Of a stretch of 64,000 nucleotides of DNA, positions 37,932-47,554 are shown piece by piece. The position numbers and the translations under genes are program-made. The notes beneath the pieces were generated by a model that was not told the DNA's origin, did not search any database, and saw nothing but the letters and a program-made list of their open reading frames with translations. Each line of letters opens with the position of its first letter. Position 1 is the stretch's first letter. The DNA is from Romboutsia faecis (GTDB taxonomy: Bacteria; Bacillota; Clostridia; Peptostreptococcales; Peptostreptococcaceae): contig NZ_JACRWE010000005.1 of NCBI RefSeq assembly GCF_014323405.1, forward strand, positions 62,001 to 126,000, written 5' to 3'.

Positions 37932-39608
37932 ATGGGATTCAAATCTGATATTGAAATTGCACAAGAAGCACAACCTCAAGATATTAGAGATATTGCAAAG
38001 AAATTAGGACTTACAGAGGATGATATTGAGTTATATGGCAAGTATAAAGCTAAGGTAGACTATAATCTTCTTAAAAAAGATAATGGTGGAAAAAAAGCTA
38101 AGTTAATATTAACTACAGCTATAAATCCAACTCCTGCAGGAGAAGGAAAAACTACTACTACAATAGGTGTTGCAGATGGTTTAGCTAAATTAGGTAAGAA
38201 TGTGCTAGTTGCATTAAGAGAACCTTCTTTAGGGCCAGTATTTGGTGTAAAAGGTGGAGCAGCTGGTGGAGGATATGCTCAAGTTGTTCCAATGGAAGAT
38301 ATAAATTTACACTTTACTGGAGATTTCCATGCTATAGGTGCTGCAAACAACTTATTAGCTGCAATGTTAGATAACCATATTCATCAAGGTAACCAATTAG
38401 GAATAGATGCTAGAAGTATAACTTGGAGAAGATGTGTTGACATGAACGATAGACAATTAAGAAATGTTGTCGATGGTTTAGGTGCTAGAGCTGACGGAGT
38501 TGCAAGAGAAGATGGATTTGATATAACTGTTGCATCAGAAGTAATGGCTGCTTTCTGTTTAGCAAGTGACATAGTTGACTTAAAAGCTAGATTAGGAAGA
38601 ATCATAGTTGGATATAACTTCCAAGGGGAACCTGTAACTGCAGAACAATTAAAAGCTAATGGTGCTATGGCAGCTTTATTAAAAGATGCTTTAAAACCAA
38701 ACTTAGTTCAAACTTTAGAAGGAACACCTGCATTTGTTCATGGTGGTCCATTTGCAAACATAGCTCATGGGTGCAACTCTGTAATAGCTACTAGAATGGC
38801 TATGCATTTTGCAGACTATGTAGTAACTGAAGGTGGATTTGGTGCTGACTTAGGTGCAGAAAAGTTCTTAGACATAAAATGTAGAATGGCTGATTTGAAA
38901 CCAGATGCAGTTATAATAGTTGCTACAGTAAGAGCATTAAAATATAACGGTGGAGTACCAAAAGACCAATTGAATAATGAAAATTTAGAAGCATTAGAAG
39001 CAGGTCTTCCAAACTTATTAAAACATGTTGAAAATATAACTCAGGTATACAAATTACCTGCAGTTGTTGCTATAAATGAATTCCCAACTGATACTGAAGC
39101 AGAAGTTAATTTAGTAAGAGAAAAGTGTAAAGAATTAGGTGTTAATGTTGCCTTATCTCAAGTGTGGGCAAAAGGTGGAGAAGGTGGAATTGAGTTAGCT
39201 GAAGAAATAGTTAGGTTAACTAGCCAAGAAAATGACTTCCAATTCTGTTATGAAGATGACTTAAGCATAGCAGAAAAAATAAATGCAATAGCTACTAAAA
39301 TATATGGAGCTGATGGTGTAGACTTTACTCCACAGGCTCAAAAAGAATTAGAAAGATTAGAAAGTTTAGGATTTGGTAAGATGCCTATATGTATGGCAAA
39401 AACTCAATATTCTTTAACTGATGATCAAACTAAATTAGGTAGACCAACAGGATTCAGAATAACAGTAAGACAATTAACAGTTTCAGCTGGAGCTGGATTT
39501 ATAGTTGCACTTACTGGAGCAATAATGAAAATGCCAGGACTTCCTAAAGTCCCAGCAGCAGAAAGAATAGATGTTGATGAAAATGGAGTAATATCAGGTC
39601 TATTCTAG
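37932..39608 (+). CDS. fhs: Formate-tetrahydrofolate ligase
   Basis: The 558-residue enzyme joins formate to THF with ATP, the first THF step of the methyl branch. Its nucleotide loop is [12 protein letters not shown] (68-79). [20 protein letters not shown] and [17 protein letters not shown] are the classic family segments. Length is normal. TGTGGGGAGG precedes ATG 37932, 101 bases after cooC; a weak bulged stem (37866-37894) lies in that gap. Confidence 0.98.
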   Translation: MGFKSDIEIAQEAQPQDIRDIAKKLGLTEDDIELYGKYKAKVDYNLLKKDNGGKKAKLILTTAINPTPAGEGKTTTTIGVADGLAKLGKNVLVALREPSLGPVFGVKGGAAGGGYAQVVPMEDINLHFTGDFHAIGAANNLLAAMLDNHIHQGNQLGIDARSITWRRCVDMNDRQLRNVVDGLGARADGVAREDGFDITVASEVMAAFCLASDIVDLKARLGRIIVGYNFQGEPVTAEQLKANGAMAALLKDALKPNLVQTLEGTPAFVHGGPFANIAHGCNSVIATRMAMHFADYVVTEGGFGADLGAEKFLDIKCRMADLKPDAVIIVATVRALKYNGGVPKDQLNNENLEALEAGLPNLLKHVENITQVYKLPAVVAINEFPTDTEAEVNLVREKCKELGVNVALSQVWAKGGEGGIELAEEIVRLTSQENDFQFCYEDDLSIAEKINAIATKIYGADGVDFTPQAQKELERLESLGFGKMPICMAKTQYSLTDDQTKLGRPTGFRITVRQLTVSAGAGFIVALTGAIMKMPGLPKVPAAERIDVDENGVISGLF

Positions 39609-39626
39609 TATTGATAAGAAAACAAG

Positions 39627-39656
39627 TTAAGGTAGTGCGATATCGTACTACCTTAA
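39627..39656 (+). other. 30-base palindromic hairpin between fhs and fchA
   Basis: TTAAGGTAGTGCGAT pairs with ATCGTACTACCTTAA (one G-U). The next bases are TTCGAATAG, so there is no T run. Likely an mRNA stability or processing element within the operon. Confidence 0.6.
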
Positions 39657-39692
39657 TTCGAATAGAGACCTTTTGTAGAATTAGGGGGAAAA

Positions 39693-40328
39693 ATGATGAA
39701 TATATCAGAAAAAACTTGTGTAGAATTTGTAGATGTGCTTGCATCTAAAGCACCAGTTCCAGGAGGTGGAGGAGCAGCAGCTTTAGTAGGAGCTATAGGT
39801 ATGGCTTTAGGTAGTATGGTATGTAACTTAACTATAGGTAAAAAGAAGTATGCAGAATACGAAGAAAGTGTTAAAGAGATTTTAGTTCAAGCAAGTGAAT
39901 TAGAAAAAGATTTACTTGTTATGATTGATAAAGATGCTGAAGGATTCTACCCACTTTCTCAAGCATATGGACTTCCAACTTCAACTGAAGAAGAAAAGAA
40001 AATAAAAGAAGAAACTATGCAAAAAGCACTAAAAGTTGCATGTGAAGTTCCTATAAATATAGTAAGAGCATGTTATAAGGCTATAAAGTTACATGAGGAA
40101 CTAGTAGATAAAGGTTCAAGACTTGCGATAAGTGATGTAGGGGTAGGAGTACAATGCTTAAGAGCTGCAATACTTGGAGCAGAATTAAATGTTGTTATTA
40201 ACGTTAACTCTATAAAAGATCAAGATTATGTAGATAAAGTTAATGCAGAAATGAAAGAACTTGTACAAGGCGGAGTCAAAATTTGTGACGAAGTTTTCAA
40301 GAAAGTTGAAATTGCTTTAGGGAAATAG
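39693..40328 (+). CDS. fchA: Methenyl-THF cyclohydrolase FchA
   Basis: A 211-residue helical protein of the cyclodeaminase/cyclohydrolase family, converting formyl-THF to methenyl-THF. Hallmark: KAPVPGGGGAAALVGAIGMAL followed by MVCNLTIGKKKY; later PLSQAYGLP and the AISDVGVGVQCLRAAI helix. Two Met codons are adjacent (39693, 39696); AGGGGGAAAA before them fits either. It stands between fhs and folD in pathway order. Its presence matters because the FolD encoded next lacks cyclohydrolase residues. Confidence 0.96.
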   Translation: MMNISEKTCVEFVDVLASKAPVPGGGGAAALVGAIGMALGSMVCNLTIGKKKYAEYEESVKEILVQASELEKDLLVMIDKDAEGFYPLSQAYGLPTSTEEEKKIKEETMQKALKVACEVPINIVRACYKAIKLHEELVDKGSRLAISDVGVGVQCLRAAILGAELNVVINVNSIKDQDYVDKVNAEMKELVQGGVKICDEVFKKVEIALGK

Positions 40329-40359
40329 ATTAAATTAATATTTAAGGGGGATCTTGTAA

Positions 40360-41235
40360 ATGGAAGTATCAGTAGCTAAAGGTCAAATAATTAAGGGTAA
40401 ACCAGTTGCAGATGAAATGAGCGAAAACTTAATAAAAGAAGTTAATGAGTTAAGCAAAGAGGGTATAATACCTAAGTTATCTATATTAAGAGTTGGAGAA
40501 AAAGCTAATGACTTAGCTTATGAAAGAGGAGCTCTTAAAAAATGTGAAACTATAGGTATTGAAACTGAGGTAACTGTTTTAGACGAAGATGTAACTCAAG
40601 AACAATATATAGAAGCGTTACAAAAACTAAATGATGACCCAAAAGTAAATGGTATATTAACATTTAGACCATTACCAAAAGGTATAGACGAAGAAGTAAT
40701 AAAGCACGTTATAGCACCAGAAAAAGATGTTGACTGCTTTAACCCATTAAATACTGCTAAAGTAATGGAAGGTGATAAAACAGGATTCCCACCATGTACT
40801 CCAACTGCGGTTGTTGAAATATTAAAACATTATAATGTTGATTTAAATGGAGCAAATGTAGCAGTACTTGGTAGATCTATGGTAGTTGGAAAGCCAGTAT
40901 CAATGCTTTTATTAGGAGAAAATGCTACAGTTAATATATGTCATTCTAGAACTAAAAATTTAGCAGAAGTAACTTCAAAAGCTGATATATTAGTTGCTGC
41001 TGTTGGAAGAGCTAGGATGGTAACACCTGAATACATAAAAGAAGGTGCAGTTGTAATAGATGTTGGTATAAATGCTAAACCAGAAGGTGGCGGAATTTGC
41101 GGTGACGTAGATACAGATGCAGTAGTTGAGAAAGCATCTATGATAACACCAGTTCCTGCAGGAGTAGGCTCTGTAACTACATCTGTACTTGCAAAACATG
41201 TAATAAAAGCTTGTAAGTTACAAAATAACAAATAG
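40360..41235 (+). CDS. folD: Methylene-THF dehydrogenase FolD, cyclohydrolase site degenerate
   Basis: A 291-residue FolD-family NAD(P)-dependent enzyme converting methenyl-THF to methylene-THF. The N-terminal half has the Tyr of the substrate site (Y54 in LAYERGALKKC) and DVDCFNP; the Rossmann half has PCTPTAVVEIL, GRSMVVGKPVSMLL and ADILVAAVGR. Odd point: aligned by its Cys with E. coli (YVASKRKAC), the catalytic Lys four residues after Tyr is Ala (A58), and the Gln of the usual LVQLPLP is Phe (F102 in ILTFRPLP). These residues serve the cyclohydrolase reaction in bifunctional FolD, so this one is probably only a dehydrogenase. RBS AAGGGGG. Confidence 0.93.
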   Translation: MEVSVAKGQIIKGKPVADEMSENLIKEVNELSKEGIIPKLSILRVGEKANDLAYERGALKKCETIGIETEVTVLDEDVTQEQYIEALQKLNDDPKVNGILTFRPLPKGIDEEVIKHVIAPEKDVDCFNPLNTAKVMEGDKTGFPPCTPTAVVEILKHYNVDLNGANVAVLGRSMVVGKPVSMLLLGENATVNICHSRTKNLAEVTSKADILVAAVGRARMVTPEYIKEGAVVIDVGINAKPEGGGICGDVDTDAVVEKASMITPVPAGVGSVTTSVLAKHVIKACKLQNNK

Positions 41236-41261
41236 AGATACTTTTAGGGGGGAATAAGGGT

Positions 41262-41942
41262 ATGGTAATTTCTGATAAAAAACCAATACAAGAAATATTA
41301 GGATTTTTAGAAGGTTCAGAAAAAGTAGTTTTAGTTGGTTGTAATCAATGTGCTGCAACTTGTAAAACTGGAGGAGAGCCAGAATTACAAGCTATGAAAG
41401 AAGAATTAGAAGCTAACGGAAAAACAGTATTAGGATGTAAAGTTATAGATCCTTGTTGTAACCTTTTACAATGTAAAAAAGATTTAAAAGCTGTAAAAGA
41501 AGAGTTAAAAGAAGCTGATGCTATATTATCTTTAGCTTGTGGTGATGGGACACAAACTATAGTTAAAAACACTAAGAGCATGCCTGTTTATCCAGCTAAC
41601 AACACATTATTTATAGGAGAAGTTGAAAGAGTTGGTCAATTTGAAGAAGCTTGTAAAGCCTGTGGAGAATGTGAACTTGGATGGACTGGTGGAATATGCC
41701 CAGTAACTATGTGTGCTAAAGGCTTAATAAATGGAGCTTGTGGTGGAGCTAAAGATGGAAAATGTGAAATAAGCCATGAAAATGATTGTGCATGGATTAA
41801 AATATATGAAAGACTTAAAGAGATAGACCAATTAGATAATTTAACAGCAGTAAGACCGCCAAAAGATTACTCAAAACAAAATAATCCAAGAAGTTTAGAT
41901 CTAAAGAAAAAAGCACAAGAAGCTGCAAATGCAGAAGCTTAA
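41262..41942 (+). CDS. metV: Methylene-THF reductase accessory subunit MetV
   Basis: The 226-residue Fe-S/zinc protein pairs with MetF in acetogen methylene-THF reductase. Cys-rich motifs: VGCNQCAATCKTGG near 27-40, ACGDGTQ, and the C-terminal CKACGECELGWTGGICPVTMC with NGACGGAKDGKCE. The latter is the MTHFR C-terminal zinc-binding signature. It immediately precedes metF. AGGGGGG at 41246-41252 is before the ATG. Fe-S clusters would let electrons enter from ferredoxin or a partner; the physiological donor is not readable. Confidence 0.93.
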   Translation: MVISDKKPIQEILGFLEGSEKVVLVGCNQCAATCKTGGEPELQAMKEELEANGKTVLGCKVIDPCCNLLQCKKDLKAVKEELKEADAILSLACGDGTQTIVKNTKSMPVYPANNTLFIGEVERVGQFEEACKACGECELGWTGGICPVTMCAKGLINGACGGAKDGKCEISHENDCAWIKIYERLKEIDQLDNLTAVRPPKDYSKQNNPRSLDLKKKAQEAANAEA

Positions 41943-41976
41943 TAACTTTTAAAGGTTAAAAAGGGGGATTTTATAA

Positions 41977-42858
41977 ATGAGCTTATTACAAGAAACATTA
42001 GAAAGAGGCGAATTTGCAATAACTGCTGAAATGGCACCTCCAAAAGGTACAGATCTTTCTCACCTTTTAGAATGTGCAAAAAAGTGTGTAGGTAGAGTTC
42101 ATGCTACAAATGTAACTGATTTCCAATCAGCAGTTATGAGAGCAACATCTCTTGCTACATGTAAAATGTTAAAAGATATAGGTCTTGAACCAGTAATACA
42201 AATGACTGGAAGAGATAGAAATAGAATAGCTATAGAAGGTGAAATGCTTTCTGCAGGTGTATTTGGAATAGATAATCTATTAGCTTTAACAGGAGATCAT
42301 ACATGTGTTGGAGATCACCCACAAGCTAAGGGAGTATTTGATTTAGACTCTGTAAGTATACTTAGTACAGCTACTCAATTAAATAGTGGTGTTGATAGTG
42401 TTGGTTTAGAATTACAAGGTAAAACAAACTTTTATTTAGGTGCATCTGTAACACCAGAATATGCTCCAATAGAAGTACAATTATTAAAAATGCAAAAGAA
42501 AATAAATGCTGGAGCTAGATTCTTCCAAACTCAAGCGGTTTATGATATAGATCATTTAAGAAAGTTCAGAGAACTTACAAAAGATATGGATTGTAAAATT
42601 CTAGCTGGTATAGTTCCATTAAAGTCACCAGGTATGGCTAAATTCATGACAGCTAATGTTCCAGGTATATTCGTTCCAGATGATCAAATAGAAAGATTAA
42701 AAGCAGCTGGAAAAGGTAACTATGTTCAAGAAGGAATAAAGATGGCTGGAGAATTTATAAGACAGATAAAAGAAGAAAACTTATGCGACGGTGTACACAT
42801 AATGGCTATAGGAGCAGAAGAAAATGTTCCTCTAATATTAGACGCTGCAGGTCTATAA
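41977..42858 (+). CDS. metF: Methylene-THF reductase MetF
   Basis: The 293-residue flavoenzyme reduces methylene-THF to methyl-THF, the methyl donor for AcsE. It has a TIM barrel with FAITAEMAPPKGTD at the start, VTDFQSAVMRATSLATC, ALTGDHT, ARFFQTQAVYD and ILAGIVPLKS. A MetV gene precedes it by 34 bases and lpd follows by 26. AAAGGGGGA precedes the ATG. Acetogen MetF can be linked to other modules (MetVF, RnfC2, Hdr-like); none of these extra partners is in the window. Confidence 0.95.
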   Translation: MSLLQETLERGEFAITAEMAPPKGTDLSHLLECAKKCVGRVHATNVTDFQSAVMRATSLATCKMLKDIGLEPVIQMTGRDRNRIAIEGEMLSAGVFGIDNLLALTGDHTCVGDHPQAKGVFDLDSVSILSTATQLNSGVDSVGLELQGKTNFYLGASVTPEYAPIEVQLLKMQKKINAGARFFQTQAVYDIDHLRKFRELTKDMDCKILAGIVPLKSPGMAKFMTANVPGIFVPDDQIERLKAAGKGNYVQEGIKMAGEFIRQIKEENLCDGVHIMAIGAEENVPLILDAAGL

Positions 42859-42884
42859 AATTAATTAGGATAGGGGGCAATTCA

Positions 42885-44282
42885 ATGAAAATAGCAGTTA
42901 TCGGTGGAGGCCCAGGAGGATACGTAGCGGCTATAAAAGCGGCTATGCATGGTGCTGATGAAGTTGTAGTTATAGAAAAGAAGAGAGTTGGAGGGACTTG
43001 CCTAAATGTAGGATGTATACCAACTAAAGCATTACTTGCATCTTCTTCAATGTTAATGAATGTAAAAGAAGCAAAAAGCTTTGGAATAGATATAGATGGT
43101 GATATAAAACCAAATTTTTCAGCTATAATGGATAGAAAAAATAAAATTGTAGATCAACTTATAGCAGGTATAGAATTTTTATTTAATAAGAGAGACATTA
43201 AACTTATTAATGGATTTGGAAAATTGGTAGATAAGAATACTATAGAAGTTACAAAGGAAGATGGATCAAAAGAGATAGTTAATGCAGATAAAATAATATT
43301 AGCAAATGGTTCAGTTCCTGTAGTACCATCTATGTTCCCATACGATGGTAAGCTTGTAATAACTAGTGATGAAGTTCTAGGGTTAGAAGAACTTCCGCAA
43401 TCTATGTTAATAGTTGGAGGAGGAGTTATAGGATCTGAAATAGGTCAATTTTTCCAAAATTTAGGTACGCAAGTTACTATTGTAGAGATGGCTGAACATA
43501 TTTTAGGAAATGAAGATAAAGATGTGGCTAAACAGTTGCAGAGACAGTTTAAAAAGGATAAAATTAAAGTGTTAGCAGGTGTAGGGGTACAAACTTGTGA
43601 AATAGTAGATAATAAAGTTGTAGCAACACTGTCAAATGGGAAGTCAGTGACTGCAGATACTTGTTTAGTTGCAGTTGGTAGAAAACCAAATCTTGCTAAC
43701 TCAGGAATAGAAGAAATAGGAATAGAGCTAGTTGGAAGAGGAAAAGTAAAAGTTAACGAATACTTAGAAACTAATGTAGAAGGTATATATGCTATAGGGG
43801 ATATAATTGATACTGCTATGCTTGCACATGTCGCTTCAAAAGAAGGAGAAGTAGCAGCGGTAAATGCATTAGGTGGAAATAAAAAAGTAAATTATTCAGC
43901 AGTACCAAGATGTGTATATACTGAACCAGAAGTTGCTGGTGTTGGAAAAACTGAGAAACAACTACAAGCTGCAGGTGAAGAATATAATGTAGGTCAGTTT
44001 GATTTTAGAGCATTAGGAAAAGCTCAGGCTATAGGCCATATCCAAGGATTTATAAAAGTTCTTGCAGATAATAATGATAAAATTATTGGAGCTTCAATAG
44101 TAGGACCTCATGCTACAGATTTATTAACTGAACTATCTTTAGCAGTTGGCCTAGGCCTAACAGTAGAACAAGTAGGAGATATAATACATGCACATCCAAG
44201 TTTATCTGAAGGATTGATGGAAGCTCTTCATGATGTACATGGAGAATGTGTTCATGCTGCTCCAAAATTAGTTAAAGCATAA
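42885..44282 (+). CDS. lpd: Dihydrolipoyl dehydrogenase (WL cluster copy)
   Basis: A 465-residue FAD disulfide reductase. FAD site VIGGGPGGYVAAI at the start, redox pair C39 and C44 in GGTCLNVGCIPTK, NAD site VGGGVIGSEIGQ, and the catalytic His-Glu in HAHPSLSEGLMEAL. The frame is open from 42783, but AGGGGGC (42872-42878) fixes ATG 42885. It lacks an attached lipoyl domain. The only lipoyl protein in the window is GcvH at 50588, so it probably reoxidises lipoyl-GcvH; why the WL cluster carries this pair without GcvT or GcvP is unresolved. Confidence 0.95.
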   Translation: MKIAVIGGGPGGYVAAIKAAMHGADEVVVIEKKRVGGTCLNVGCIPTKALLASSSMLMNVKEAKSFGIDIDGDIKPNFSAIMDRKNKIVDQLIAGIEFLFNKRDIKLINGFGKLVDKNTIEVTKEDGSKEIVNADKIILANGSVPVVPSMFPYDGKLVITSDEVLGLEELPQSMLIVGGGVIGSEIGQFFQNLGTQVTIVEMAEHILGNEDKDVAKQLQRQFKKDKIKVLAGVGVQTCEIVDNKVVATLSNGKSVTADTCLVAVGRKPNLANSGIEEIGIELVGRGKVKVNEYLETNVEGIYAIGDIIDTAMLAHVASKEGEVAAVNALGGNKKVNYSAVPRCVYTEPEVAGVGKTEKQLQAAGEEYNVGQFDFRALGKAQAIGHIQGFIKVLADNNDKIIGASIVGPHATDLLTELSLAVGLGLTVEQVGDIIHAHPSLSEGLMEALHDVHGECVHAAPKLVKA

Positions 44283-44284
44283 AG

Positions 44285-44330
44285 CAAAACAGAGTAATTA
44301 GACTATAGTTTAACTTAAAGCTCTGTTTTG
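44285..44330 (+). other. Hairpin between lpd and the second cooC
   Basis: CAAAACAGAG (44285-44294) pairs with CTCTGTTTTG (44321-44330) over a 26-base loop. The T run is inside the stem and only four long, so termination would be weak. It may separate the methyl-branch half from the carbonyl-branch half of the cluster. Confidence 0.5.
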
Positions 44331-44355
44331 ACAAGGACAAGGGGGAAGTCTTAAT

Positions 44356-45126
44356 ATGGGATATAATATAGCTGTAGCAGGAAAAGGTGGAACTGGGAAA
44401 ACAAGTCTTACAGGGCTTTTAGTTAATTCTTTAATACAAGATAAAAAGTCACCAGTATTAGTCGTAGACGCAGACGCTAATGCCAATATAAATGAAGTAT
44501 TAGGCATAGACGTAGAAGCATCAATTGGTCAAATCAGAGAAGAAGTAAATCAAAGAGAAAAATTAGGTAATTCATTCCCTGGAGGTATGACAAAAGCACA
44601 ATTCTTACAATATAGATTAAACTCTATAATTGAAGAAGGAGAAGGCTATGATCTACTTGTAATGGGGCGTTCTGAAGGAGAAGGTTGTTATTGTTTTGTC
44701 AATGGTATCCTAAGAGAACAAGTTCAAAAAATTTCAAACCATTATAATTATGTAGTCATAGACAATGAAGCTGGTATGGAACACTTAAGCAGAAAAACTA
44801 CTAGACATGTAGATACTCTACTTTTAGTAAGTGATTGCTCAAGACGTAGCATACAAGCAGTTGCTAGAATAAGAGATTTAGCTAAAGAATTAAACCTAAG
44901 TGTAGGAGAGGTAAAACTTATAGTAAATAAAGTTCCAGATGGAATCTTACATGAAGGAGTAAAAGAAGAAATTGAAAAATATAAGCTAGATCTTATTGGA
45001 GTAGTACCTTTAGATGAATTAATATATGAATATGATTCTACAGGTAAACCATTAGTAGAGTTACCTGAAGATTCACAAGCTAAACAAGCTATTAAAAATA
45101 TAATAGCTAAATTAGAATTAAAATAG
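44356..45126 (+). CDS. acsF: CooC/AcsF-type nickel-insertion ATPase
   Basis: A 256-residue MinD-type ATPase paralogous to the cooC at 37042. Walker A GKGGTGKTS (9-17), VDADANANINEVLG, the CYC metal pair (C111, C113 in EGEGCYCFVNG) and IDNEAGMEHLSRKT. AcsF is implicated in nickel loading of acetyl-CoA synthase, and this gene leads the acsDCEB group, so I assign the AcsF role; sequence alone cannot separate AcsF from CooC with certainty. Confidence 0.87.
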   Translation: MGYNIAVAGKGGTGKTSLTGLLVNSLIQDKKSPVLVVDADANANINEVLGIDVEASIGQIREEVNQREKLGNSFPGGMTKAQFLQYRLNSIIEEGEGYDLLVMGRSEGEGCYCFVNGILREQVQKISNHYNYVVIDNEAGMEHLSRKTTRHVDTLLLVSDCSRRSIQAVARIRDLAKELNLSVGEVKLIVNKVPDGILHEGVKEEIEKYKLDLIGVVPLDELIYEYDSTGKPLVELPEDSQAKQAIKNIIAKLELK

Positions 45127-45145
45127 GCTTAAGGGGGAAAAGATT

Positions 45146-46090
45146 ATGGCATTTAAAATGTCTGTTCAAAAGTATTCTGGTAAAATATCAGAAGTGGAGA
45201 TAGGAACAGGAGATAAAGCAATAAAATTAGGTGGAGAAAATGTTCTACCATTTTATGGATTTGATGGAGAAACTGGAAACTCTCCAGTTGTTGGAATACA
45301 AATATCAGATATATATCCAGATAGCTGGTTAGATTCATACAAAGAAATGTATAAAGATGTGGCTAACTGTCCTGTTGAATGGGCTAAGTATGTTGAAGCA
45401 AATACAGAAGCAGATTTTATATGTTTAAAATTCGATGGAGCAGATCCAAATGGATTAGATAAAACTCCAGAAGAATGTGCTGAAGTTGCTAAAGCTGTTG
45501 TTGAAGCAATAAATATACCTTTAGTTATAGCTGGTACAGGTAACCATGAAAAAGATGGAAAATTATTTGAAGTTTTAGCTCAAGCAGTAGATGGTCATAA
45601 CTGCTTATTTATGTCAGCAGTAGAAGACAACTACAAAACAGTAGGTGCTTCAGCTGGTATGGCATATAACCACAAGGTAGGGGCTGAATCTTCAGTTGAT
45701 ATAAACTTAGCAAAACAAATGAACGTATTATTAACTCAATTAGGTGTTAAATCAGAAAATATAGTTATGAACATAGGATGTTCAGCTGTTGGTTATGGAT
45801 ATGAGTATGTTGCATCTACTATGGATAGAATAAGACTTGCAGCATTTGGTCAAAATGATAAATCATTACAAATGCCAATAATAACTCCAGTAGGGTTTGA
45901 AGTAGGTCACGTAAAAGAAGCTATAGCTTCTGTTGAAGATGAACCAACTTGGGGTTGCCCGGAACAAAGAACAATAGCTATGGAAGTTTCAACTGCAGCA
46001 AGTGTATTAGTTGGTGGATCAAATGCAGTAATACTTCGTCATCCAGAATCAATAAAAACTATAAAAAATTTAATTAGCGAATTAGCTTAA
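45146..46090 (+). CDS. acsD: Corrinoid iron-sulfur protein small subunit
   Basis: A 314-residue TIM-barrel protein that pairs with AcsC and helps hold the cobamide. Family segments: KLGGENVLPFYGFDGETG, FICLKFDGADPNG, LVIAGTGNHEKDG, NIGCSAVGYGYEYVASTMDRI. Length is normal for the delta subunit. AAGGGGG precedes ATG 45146, 20 bases after acsF; acsC follows after 30. Confidence 0.95.
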   Translation: MAFKMSVQKYSGKISEVEIGTGDKAIKLGGENVLPFYGFDGETGNSPVVGIQISDIYPDSWLDSYKEMYKDVANCPVEWAKYVEANTEADFICLKFDGADPNGLDKTPEECAEVAKAVVEAINIPLVIAGTGNHEKDGKLFEVLAQAVDGHNCLFMSAVEDNYKTVGASAGMAYNHKVGAESSVDINLAKQMNVLLTQLGVKSENIVMNIGCSAVGYGYEYVASTMDRIRLAAFGQNDKSLQMPIITPVGFEVGHVKEAIASVEDEPTWGCPEQRTIAMEVSTAASVLVGGSNAVILRHPESIKTIKNLISELA

Positions 46091-46120
46091 TTTATATTGT
46101 AAGGTTAGGGGGATATAAAA

Positions 46121-47497
46121 ATGGCATTAAAAGCATTAGATATATTTAAATTAACACCAAAGAAAAACTGTAAGGACTGTGGTTTTCCAACTTGTATGGC
46201 TTTCTCTATGAAAGTTGCTTCAGGGGCAGTAGAAGTTGAAAAATGTCCACATATGTCAAATGATGCAATAGCAAAATTATCAGAGGCAACTGCACCATTA
46301 ATGAAATCATTAAAAGTAGGTGCTAAAGAATCTGAATATACATTAGGCGGAGAAACTGTATTATTCAGACATGAAAAAACTCTTGTAAGTAGAAACAGAT
46401 TTGCTGTACAATTCTGCGACTCTATGAGTGAAGAAGCAATAGATGCTAAAATAGCAAATATGAAGTTAGTTGATTACATAAGAATAGGAGAAGAAATGAA
46501 GGTTGAGTTTGCATTAGTTAAGTACAATGGAAACAAAGACGCTTATGTATCATTAATTAATAAATTAAAATCTAGTGAATTAAAAATAGCTTATATAATA
46601 GATTGTGAAGATGCTGAAGTAGCTAAAGAAGCTGTTTCATTATTAGATGGAACTAACCCAATAGTATACGGAGCTAATAAAGAAAATTACAGTGCTATGA
46701 TAGATGTAGTTAAAGGAGCTAACTTAGCACTTGGAGTTAAAGCATCTAGTTTAGAAGAATTATATTCTACAGTTGAAACTATACAAGCAGCTGGATATAA
46801 AGAATTAATACTAGATGTAACTGGAGAAAATATAAAAGACACTTATACTAATGCAGTTCAAGTTAGAAGAATATCATTAAAAGAACAAGATAGAACATTC
46901 GGATACCCATCAATAGTATTTGCAAACAAATTATCTAATGACAACCCAATGATGGAAGTAGCTTTATCTTCTGTATTTACAATAAAATATGGATCTATAA
47001 TAGTTTTAGATGACATAAATTACTCAAAAGCATTACCATTATTCGCATTAAGACAAAATATCTACACTGACCCACAAAGACCAATGAGAGTTGAACCTAA
47101 AATATATCCAATAAATAACCCAGATGAAAATTCACCAGTATTAGTTACTGTTGACTTTGCATTAACTTACTTCATAGTATCTGGAGATATAGAAAGATCT
47201 AAAGTACCATGCTGGTTAGTAATACCTGATGCAGGTGGATACTCAGTTCTTACATCTTGGGCTGCAGGTAAGTTTGGTGGTAACTCAATAGCAGCATTCG
47301 TTAAGGAATGTGGAATAGCTGAAAAAACTAAAAATAGAGATTTAATAATACCTGGTAAAGTTGCTGTTATAAAAGGTGACTTAGAAGAAAACTTACCAGA
47401 TTGGAACATAATAATAGGTACAGAAGAATCTATGGAAATACCTAAATTCTTAAAAGAATATCAAGCTAAAAAGAACGAAGAATTAGCAAATGCTTAA
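46121..47497 (+). CDS. acsC: Corrinoid iron-sulfur protein large subunit
   Basis: The 458-residue gamma subunit carries a [4Fe-4S] cluster and the corrinoid that shuttles the methyl group from AcsE to AcsB. The N-terminal cluster ligands are C17, C20, C25 and C42 (KNCKDCGFPTC and KCPHMS). The middle is a TIM barrel, and the C-terminal cobamide-binding domain includes PDAGGYSVLTSWAAGKFGG. AGGGGGA precedes the ATG. The reactivator AcsV is encoded at 52332. Confidence 0.95.
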   Translation: MALKALDIFKLTPKKNCKDCGFPTCMAFSMKVASGAVEVEKCPHMSNDAIAKLSEATAPLMKSLKVGAKESEYTLGGETVLFRHEKTLVSRNRFAVQFCDSMSEEAIDAKIANMKLVDYIRIGEEMKVEFALVKYNGNKDAYVSLINKLKSSELKIAYIIDCEDAEVAKEAVSLLDGTNPIVYGANKENYSAMIDVVKGANLALGVKASSLEELYSTVETIQAAGYKELILDVTGENIKDTYTNAVQVRRISLKEQDRTFGYPSIVFANKLSNDNPMMEVALSSVFTIKYGSIIVLDDINYSKALPLFALRQNIYTDPQRPMRVEPKIYPINNPDENSPVLVTVDFALTYFIVSGDIERSKVPCWLVIPDAGGYSVLTSWAAGKFGGNSIAAFVKECGIAEKTKNRDLIIPGKVAVIKGDLEENLPDWNIIIGTEESMEIPKFLKEYQAKKNEELANA

Positions 47498-47554
47498 GAT
47501 GAAATTATTATTTTAAAATAAACTAATTTAATCCATAAGGGGGATAATTAATAC

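Noticed and set aside
42783..42884. Upstream extension of lpd into metF
   Set aside because: The FAD motif starts right at ATG 42885, which has its own ribosome site.
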